From NCBI GenBank assembly GCA_028456385.1, contig JALNQF010000092.1, forward strand, positions 1 to 64,000: a stretch of DNA of 64,000 nt, in the 5' to 3' direction. Position 1 is the stretch's first letter, and the number at the start of each line of letters is the position of its first letter. Positions 58,616-64,000 of this stretch are shown here, in pieces. The stretch comes from Ophiosphaerella korrae (lineage: Eukaryota; Ascomycota; Dothideomycetes; Pleosporales; Phaeosphaeriaceae). The notes beneath the pieces are model-generated. The model made no database searches and was not told the DNA's origin. It was given only the letters and a program-made list of their open reading frames with translations. A program made the translations under genes and the position numbers.

Positions 58616-61456
58616 CTAGAAGAGGCGGAACTTCTTTGGTGCGCCGGACAGGGAGAGACTGAAGGACGAGTCGAACGAGCGCTTCTTGGTGGTGGAGAAG
58701 GGCTTGAGGGGCGAGTTGATGAGGAAGCTGGACTTGGATGGCGTCTTCATCGGCGACCTGCTGAAAAGGACAGACGGCTTCTTGGGAGGGCAGGTACGTG
58801 GGATCTGGGTCTTGAAGTTGATGGGGTCCTGGAAGAAGAGGCCGACCTCGGAGTTCTCTTTGTCGTCGTCCACGTTGATTGAGCGGTCAAACTCGGAGCT
58901 GGTAGGCGTAGTTGGGATGCTGCGGCATTCTGACGATGGAGGTAGAGCGTACTTGGATGGTGTGCGCGTTGGTGTGAAGGGATTGAGTGTTGTTGTAGGT
59001 ACGGGAGACTTGGGCATGGCGACTGAGAGGTCGACGAGGTACGATGTCTCATCTACGCGCTTCTTGCTGCTCTCACAGTCAAGGACCCATCCAACATTGA
59101 CGCACTTGATAGCGCCCTTGCTGGCAACGACCTTCTCCAACGTCGACATGTCTCCGTCTTTGAACAGCACGTGGGTGATATCGGTGCTTTCCCAATCTTT
59201 GACAACCTTTGCACCAAGATCCTCAAGTAGACTCGCAAAGACAAAGTTGTGTTCATGTCCTTTTGAGGTAATGTCTACCAAGAACGTAAGACCTTGAAGT
59301 GGGCCACCGTATAGGAACAGGTCGCTCTCATCCTCCTTGTCGTCCCAAGTAACAGCCTTCTTAGGTGTCTTAGCTTCAAAGAACTTCTGGGGTGAGCGCA
59401 GTGCAGATTTCTTGGGCGAGGCCATGCCAGGTGCAGGAATAGTAGCGCTGAGTTGGACAGGTGCAAGCTGAACAGGAGCAAGTTGAACCGGCGAAAACTG
59501 AAGCCGAGAGACAGGCTCCGCAACCAACGGCTCAGTATCAACATCCATTGGATCTGCAGCACTAAGATCACTGTCCTCTGTAAACTCAACCGACGCCTCA
59601 CTCATATTAGCGAAACGAAGAGGTGAAGGACTCTGCTTCTTGACAGATGCGGAAATCTCTTCTTGAATAGCGGCCTCGAGCGCCATTGCCGGAGTAACGG
59701 GATAGCTTGGTAGCTCAGCAAGAGCATCCTTGTTGCTGACGGGCGCAGTGATGTGAACTGGCGTCTTGGGGTACTCGGGGAGCTCGGCGAATGCTTCTTG
59801 GTTGGTAACACCCCAGATGATTTGCGTAGGAGTACGAGGAAGCTCGGGGTAGTCGATTGCTGACTCTTCTTCGACGACAGGCGAGGAGAGATGAGCTGGC
59901 GTGGCGGAGCAGTCAGGTGGAAGGGTGCTGAGGCCGATGGTAGTAGGTGTCGAAACGGCAATGTGTTCTGGGGTCTTGGGATATTCAACTGGCAACTCAG
60001 CCAGGGCCTTACTTGAGCTCATGGGGGCCTGGATGTGTGCAGGAGTCTCGGGATAGCCGGGCAACTCGTTGAGAGCGTCCTTTGAGGTGATTGGGGCCTG
60101 AATATGGGCAGGTGTGTTTGGGTAATCTGGCAGCTCGTTCAAAGCATCTGTATGTACTGGGGTGTTGACATATTCTGACACGTCCTTCTTGACTTCTTCG
60201 TCAGCCAACAAGGGCAGGACAGGCGCGGTGATGTGGGCGGGAGTCTTTGGGTAGCCTGGCAGCTCAGCCATAGCAGCTGTTATGGTGATAGGAGCTTTGA
60301 TGTGTGCGGGAGTCTTTGGATAGCCAGCCAATTCGGCTAGGGCGGCTCTGGTGCTCATGGGCGCGACGATGTGAGCAGGCGTCTTTGGATAGCCTGGAAG
60401 TTCTGCGAGAGCATCTTTTGATGAGATGGGCGCGACGATGTGAGCAGGAGTCTTTGGATAGTCTGGAAGTTCTGCGAGAGCATCCTTTGATGAGATGGGC
60501 GCCATGATGTGAGCAGGCGTCTTTGGGTAGTCTGGAAGTGCTGCCAGAGCCTCTTTTGATGAAATGGGCGCAACAATATGAGCAGGCGTCTTTGGATAAT
60601 CCGGAAGCTCTGCGAGAGCATTTTTCGACGAAATAGGCGCGACGATATGCGCAGGAGTGGTTGGGTAGTTAGGCAGTTCAGCCATGGCGCGTTTCGACGT
60701 CAGAGGGGCCATAATATGTGCAGGTGTAGTAGGGTATCCAGGGAATTCCGCAAACGGCTCCCCCACATGTGCAGGCTCAGCCTTCGCAACAACAGCAGCC
60801 TTCTTAGTGAGCTTCCGGGCCGGAGCCTTGAGAGGCGAGTCCTGGGGAGCTTGGATGGCATTGCGACCGCGGATAGGCCTTGTGGCGGCGACCAGTGCTT
60901 TAGGGACGGCGGCTTTGCGCGCGCGCGGTGCTGGCTTGACGGGCTCGACGGCTACGGGCTCGGTGGCTGCAGGCTCCTCAGCTACGGGCTCCTCGGTGAC
61001 AACAGATTTCTTGACGGCGGCTTTGCGGCTTCGCGATGCAGGCTTGGGTGCTTCCTCGGCGATGGGCTCCTCGGCCTTGGGCGCGGGCGCCTTCTTCGCA
61101 GCGGCCTTGCGAACACGCGTGGCAGCAGGCTTGAGCGCGTCTTCGATGACGGGCTCCTCAGCAACCTCGACGGCCTTCTTGCCGCGAGTGGCCCGCTTTG
61201 GAGCCACAGGCGCAGGCTCCGCCTCGGCCTTGGCAGCGCGCGTCGCCCTTGAGCTTGCGGTTGCCTTCTTAGCTGCCGGCACCTCGGCGTCTTCAGGCTC
61301 TGCCTTCGCCTTGCGCTTCGCGGCTGTCGTCGTGGTGGTGACGGGCGCGGGCTCCTCGGCCGCCTTCTTCTTGCTGGCGCGCTTGGGAGGGGCGTTGAGG
61401 GTGTTGGAGGGCACGGCCTCTGGGGCTTTCCTCGTGCCACGGCGAGTGGCGACCAT
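58616..61456 (-). CDS. BRCT-domain protein with about 16 TPAH repeats
   Basis: Single-exon, 946-residue protein, probably nuclear. Residues 1-235 are Ala/Lys/Pro/Glu-rich with basic clusters (SRSRKAAVKK, APKRATRGKK). Residues about 237-605 hold about 16 copies of a 23-residue repeat of the form ELPxYPKTPAHIxAPISSKx then ALA, each with a Thr-Pro. A short QLAPVQLAPVQLA triplet follows. A single BRCT-like domain spans about 720-808 (GLTFLVDI, FASLLEDLGAKVV, ITHVLF, CVNVGWVLDC). The tail has TP/SP sites (NPFTPTRTP, SPMKTPSK), a KEN-box-like DDDKENSE and a basic end (KKRSFD, KKFRLF). This suggests a cell-cycle-controlled chromatin or DNA-damage protein. I know no named family with this repeat. Confidence 0.88.
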   Translation of the reverse strand: MVATRRGTRKAPEAVPSNTLNAPPKRASKKKAAEEPAPVTTTTTAAKRKAKAEPEDAEVPAAKKATASSRATRAAKAEAEPAPVAPKRATRGKKAVEVAEEPVIEDALKPAATRVRKAAAKKAPAPKAEEPIAEEAPKPASRSRKAAVKKSVVTEEPVAEEPAATEPVAVEPVKPAPRARKAAVPKALVAATRPIRGRNAIQAPQDSPLKAPARKLTKKAAVVAKAEPAHVGEPFAEFPGYPTTPAHIMAPLTSKRAMAELPNYPTTPAHIVAPISSKNALAELPDYPKTPAHIVAPISSKEALAALPDYPKTPAHIMAPISSKDALAELPDYPKTPAHIVAPISSKDALAELPGYPKTPAHIVAPMSTRAALAELAGYPKTPAHIKAPITITAAMAELPGYPKTPAHITAPVLPLLADEEVKKDVSEYVNTPVHTDALNELPDYPNTPAHIQAPITSKDALNELPGYPETPAHIQAPMSSSKALAELPVEYPKTPEHIAVSTPTTIGLSTLPPDCSATPAHLSSPVVEEESAIDYPELPRTPTQIIWGVTNQEAFAELPEYPKTPVHITAPVSNKDALAELPSYPVTPAMALEAAIQEEISASVKKQSPSPLRFANMSEASVEFTEDSDLSAADPMDVDTEPLVAEPVSRLQFSPVQLAPVQLAPVQLSATIPAPGMASPKKSALRSPQKFFEAKTPKKAVTWDDKEDESDLFLYGGPLQGLTFLVDITSKGHEHNFVFASLLEDLGAKVVKDWESTDITHVLFKDGDMSTLEKVVASKGAIKCVNVGWVLDCESSKKRVDETSYLVDLSVAMPKSPVPTTTLNPFTPTRTPSKYALPPSSECRSIPTTPTSSEFDRSINVDDDKENSEVGLFFQDPINFKTQIPRTCPPKKPSVLFSRSPMKTPSKSSFLINSPLKPFSTTKKRSFDSSFSLSLSGAPKKFRLF
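59640..60748 (-). repeat. 69-bp tandem repeats coding the TPAH units
   Basis: About 16 units of about 69 bases within the BRCT gene. The central copies (60360-60640 in particular) are nearly identical at the DNA level (GGCGCGACGATGTGAGCAGG recurs). Outer copies are diverged or shortened, as expected for an array expanding from its middle. Confidence 0.9.
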
Positions 61457-61880
61457 TGTGTATTGATGTTGGTGTGATCAATGTGGTGGGGTGTGGAAGA
61501 GATTGCAAACTGTGTGCGTGCGTGGTTCTTGTTGTCAAAGCGCGACGTGCGTTACATAAGCCGTTGCTGGGGAAACTGGGGCAGCTGCCGTGCACTAGCC
61601 AATCCAGGTCTTGGTCAACTGGCAAGGCGACAAGGAGCCTCGTGGGGAAACAACAGCCAATTATCACTCAGTAAATGTAGAGTCTTTGTTCGGGGTGATG
61701 ACCAATTGGCTACGAGTAATCCGGGACTTTAGTAGAATTATTGCATCACGTTTGGTTAATTGTATCCATCAAATACTTGTGTCAAGTTGAGAAGGTTCGC
61801 TGCTTTTCCCACCGACTGCGACTGGGAGGCAGGTAATAGGCCTGAGATTACCATATAATCGTATAGATACATGTAACTAC
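61457..61880. other. Intergenic, BRCT gene promoter
   Basis: No gene seen; upstream of the BRCT gene and 3' flank of RTT10. Confidence 0.5.
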
Positions 61881-64000
61881 CTACACATCCTGCTCCACAT
61901 CAACCCCATCATCCAACACCACCCTCACAATCTCCATTCCGACCCCACACACCACAACTCTCGCTTCACCCTCCTCCTCCCCAGCCTCCAAAACACCCAT
62001 ACTAGACACATCCGCCACACTCGTCTTAATCCTGCCCCTCGACTCAACACCCCGCATATTCCCTACGCCTCCACCACCAACACAAATTTCCCACAACCTC
62101 ACCCATTCATCGTTGCCAGCCGTCACAACGAAGACCTGCGCCTTGTGCCTTACAAGCGCACACGCTGTGATGGCCGAGGCGTGCGCGCGATTCCTGATGA
62201 CTGGCGGTGTGGCATGTGCATTCTTCGTAGAATTGGTAGACGCCATTGTCAGCACAGCCAGGCTACCGTCGTCGCCAGCAGAGACGATAATTTTCTCGCT
62301 ATCGGTGTCGTTGGCAAGCGAGGCCATGGCCTTGGACGAGCTTTGGTGAATACTAATAGGTTGTTCCCAGCATATAGTCGGAACAGGGGTCGTAGATTCG
62401 GTATTAGAGTTTGTGGATTGGGGCGGCAATGGCCAGATAGCAATGTGGCCGTCGGTACCTGCTGTAAGTATGCTTTCGGGAGAGAGGAAGTCGCATTGCG
62501 TTAAGCAGGAGGTGGAATAGAGGCCCTTCGCAAGTGGGTGCCACCTAACAGCGCCCGTGGGGTTGTACTGGTAAACCTTGGATATGTTAGCATATGAGGA
62601 ATGATTGTGTGGAGATAATACCTTGATACTAGAGTCGGAGAAGACCATGGCGATGTCATATTCGCTACCATGCTTTCTCACGTCAAAGGACATGATCCTC
62701 AAATCTGAATGCTCGCTTTCGGGAGCATATGTGTGTTCGCATACGATACCGATGGTCATGATGGATGGCAGCCTCCTTATCCTCCAGATATAGAACTCCT
62801 CGCACCCACCACTGCTAAAGAGGTAATCGTTGTCTTCGGACCACTGCAGGTGCTGAATACCTGTGGTGTGTCTCCGCAATGTCCTTCGACAGAGCATCTC
62901 TCCATCGACATACTCAAAAATCTTGATATCGGTGTCTTCCGCGCCTGTTGCGATAAGTTGGGGTGATGACCCCTGAGATACCGCCACGGCTTTAATCTCA
63001 CGACCATGTCCACCGGGGCGTATAGCGCTATGATTTGGCTTGGATTGAATACAGATGTGCATACTAGAGGCTCTTGTCCATACTAGAGTTCCCCAGCCCG
63101 GAAGATTGGGACGAGGCTGGAACGACCAGCTCCGGTGTGCACCTCCGGTGTCGACGCTCATTATTTCTTCTTCGACTGTAACGTCGTAAAGGACCCACTT
63201 CTTGCTTGAGAATCCGTGCACCATAAGGTGATTGTTAGAGAAGTAAAGACCTTCGATGTTTGGTCCAATGGGTAATGGTAGGTTGTAAACGAGTTCGACA
63301 GAGGTTGTATGTAAGCTGATGGCATGTACAGCAAGACGTCCATCCCGTCCTACGGATATCAAATGGCCGATACATCTATCGGTGGAAGATGCTACCCATT
63401 CCAGTGCAGTGACAGTTTCCACCCCATGAACTCCCTTTACTACCTTCAATAATGTAGCACAGTCGTCTGATGCCAATTGATCGTTGAAGAAGCTGTGCAC
63501 TGACACAGATCCACGTCGAAATCCGAGGTAGAGGAAGCTGCTTTCAGAACCAGAAGCAATTGCCATGCTAGTGATCATTGAGCCTGTCAGCGCGTCCGAT
63601 ATTGGTACTTTGATAGTACGAGCAATACAAGGCTTGGCATTCGCTGCGATTTCTACAAAGAAGAGTTGTGCTTCTGCCCGTCCAACAAGTGTAACAAGCA
63701 GTACAACTATATTGCGGCCTTGGAGGAGAGATGACTTCAAAGCAAACATTTCTCCAACCTTCCCATCGACGGAGCCAACCTTTGATAAGACTCCAGATGT
63801 TGCGGAGTACATGTATATAGAACCCACGGAACTTGCGATAAATGCGACACTAGATGCCGGCTCACTGGTGCATGTGGAGTACCCAGAAAGATCTTTTGGT
63901 TGTTCGATGAATGCTGCCATGTAAAGGCCATCATTGGCTTGTAGCATTGGCTGAGCTAGAACCACTGGCGGAACGTGATGGGCTTGAAGCCTAGTAACGA
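61881..64000 (-). CDS. RTT10: WD-repeat protein Rtt10/WDR6, C-terminal part
   Basis: The frame enters from beyond the window end (TRLQAHHVPPVVLAQPML) and stops at 61881, so about 700 C-terminal residues are seen and the N-terminus is missing. In yeast Rtt10/Trm734 works with Trm7 in 2'-O-methylation of the tRNA anticodon loop. WD40 features: GHLISVGRDGRLAVHAIS, LIATGAEDTDIKIFEY, GIQHLQWSEDNDYLFSSGG, SILTAGTDGHIAIWPL, KIIVSAGDDGSLAVL, FVVTAGNDEWVRLWEI. A 45-base intron at 62621-62577 (GTATTA...GCTAAC...CCAAG) is likely: removing it gives SSIK|VYQYNPTGAVRWHP without changing frame. Confidence 0.88.
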   Translation of the reverse strand, partial: VTRLQAHHVPPVVLAQPMLQANDGLYMAAFIEQPKDLSGYSTCTSEPASSVAFIASSVGSIYMYSATSGVLSKVGSVDGKVGEMFALKSSLLQGRNIVVLLVTLVGRAEAQLFFVEIAANAKPCIARTIKVPISDALTGSMITSMAIASGSESSFLYLGFRRGSVSVHSFFNDQLASDDCATLLKVVKGVHGVETVTALEWVASSTDRCIGHLISVGRDGRLAVHAISLHTTSVELVYNLPLPIGPNIEGLYFSNNHLMVHGFSSKKWVLYDVTVEEEIMSVDTGGAHRSWSFQPRPNLPGWGTLVWTRASSMHICIQSKPNHSAIRPGGHGREIKAVAVSQGSSPQLIATGAEDTDIKIFEYVDGEMLCRRTLRRHTTGIQHLQWSEDNDYLFSSGGCEEFYIWRIRRLPSIMTIGIVCEHTYAPESEHSDLRIMSFDVRKHGSEYDIAMVFSDSSIKVLSPHNHSSYANISKVYQYNPTGAVRWHPLAKGLYSTSCLTQCDFLSPESILTAGTDGHIAIWPLPPQSTNSNTESTTPVPTICWEQPISIHQSSSKAMASLANDTDSEKIIVSAGDDGSLAVLTMASTNSTKNAHATPPVIRNRAHASAITACALVRHKAQVFVVTAGNDEWVRLWEICVGGGGVGNMRGVESRGRIKTSVADVSSMGVLEAGEEEGEARVVVCGVGMEIVRVVLDDGVDVEQDV

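Overview
The window is nuclear DNA of a filamentous ascomycete (Pezizomycotina; a Dothideomycetes-like fungus is my guess, not shown). The evidence is dense protein-coding genes with 45-100 nt GT-AG introns carrying CTAAC/CTGAC branch sites, fungal-type ERG9, Pil1, Sam37, Rtc5 and Rtt10 proteins, HET/NACHT/NB-ARC STAND genes, and many C-to-T type nonsense changes at CpA sites like those left by repeat-induced point mutation (RIP). No tRNA, rRNA, CRISPR array or intact transposon was seen.

Layout. (1) 1-13.2 kb is a conserved housekeeping block: a poly-G tract at the edge, squalene synthase, eIF4E, a J-domain/DnaJ-X chaperone, mitochondrial tyrosyl-tRNA synthetase, a GH36/raffinose-synthase-family enzyme and a beta-hydroxyacid dehydrogenase. 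(2) 14.2-17.1 kb holds a broken HET-NACHT-WD40 gene whose WD40 end contains an internal inversion. (3) 17.2-25.2 kb is an 8-kb stretch with no convincing gene. (4) 25.3-33 kb is a second housekeeping block: an unknown conserved protein, SAM37, eisosome PIL1, mitoribosomal bL36m with a probable GC-AG intron, and RTC5. (5) 33.5-54 kb is an accessory island: a frameshifted CBM18 protein, a small secreted crystallin-like protein, an APH-kinase/ankyrin/WD40 relic, a TPR/RING relic, an intact NB-ARC-TPR STAND gene, a HET-domain gene with four in-frame stops and no indel, a second broken HET-NACHT-WD40 gene and an intact stand-alone HeLo-like-domain protein. (6) 55.6-64 kb is a third conserved block: RPN5, an FSH1-type hydrolase, a BRCT protein with about 16 copies of a 23-residue TPAH repeat, and the C-terminal part of RTT10/WDR6, cut by the window edge.

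The housekeeping genes act in unrelated pathways (sterol synthesis, translation, mitochondrial biogenesis, proteasome, membrane domains), often as divergent or convergent pairs with short spacers. The accessory island is coherent in another way: nearly every gene belongs to fungal non-self recognition/regulated cell-death families (HET, NACHT, NB-ARC, HeLo-like, WD40/TPR/ANK sensor repeats). Most are dead; two, the NB-ARC-TPR receptor and the HeLo-like protein, are intact. Exon structures were read by eye from splice signals and family conservation; no alignment could be run.
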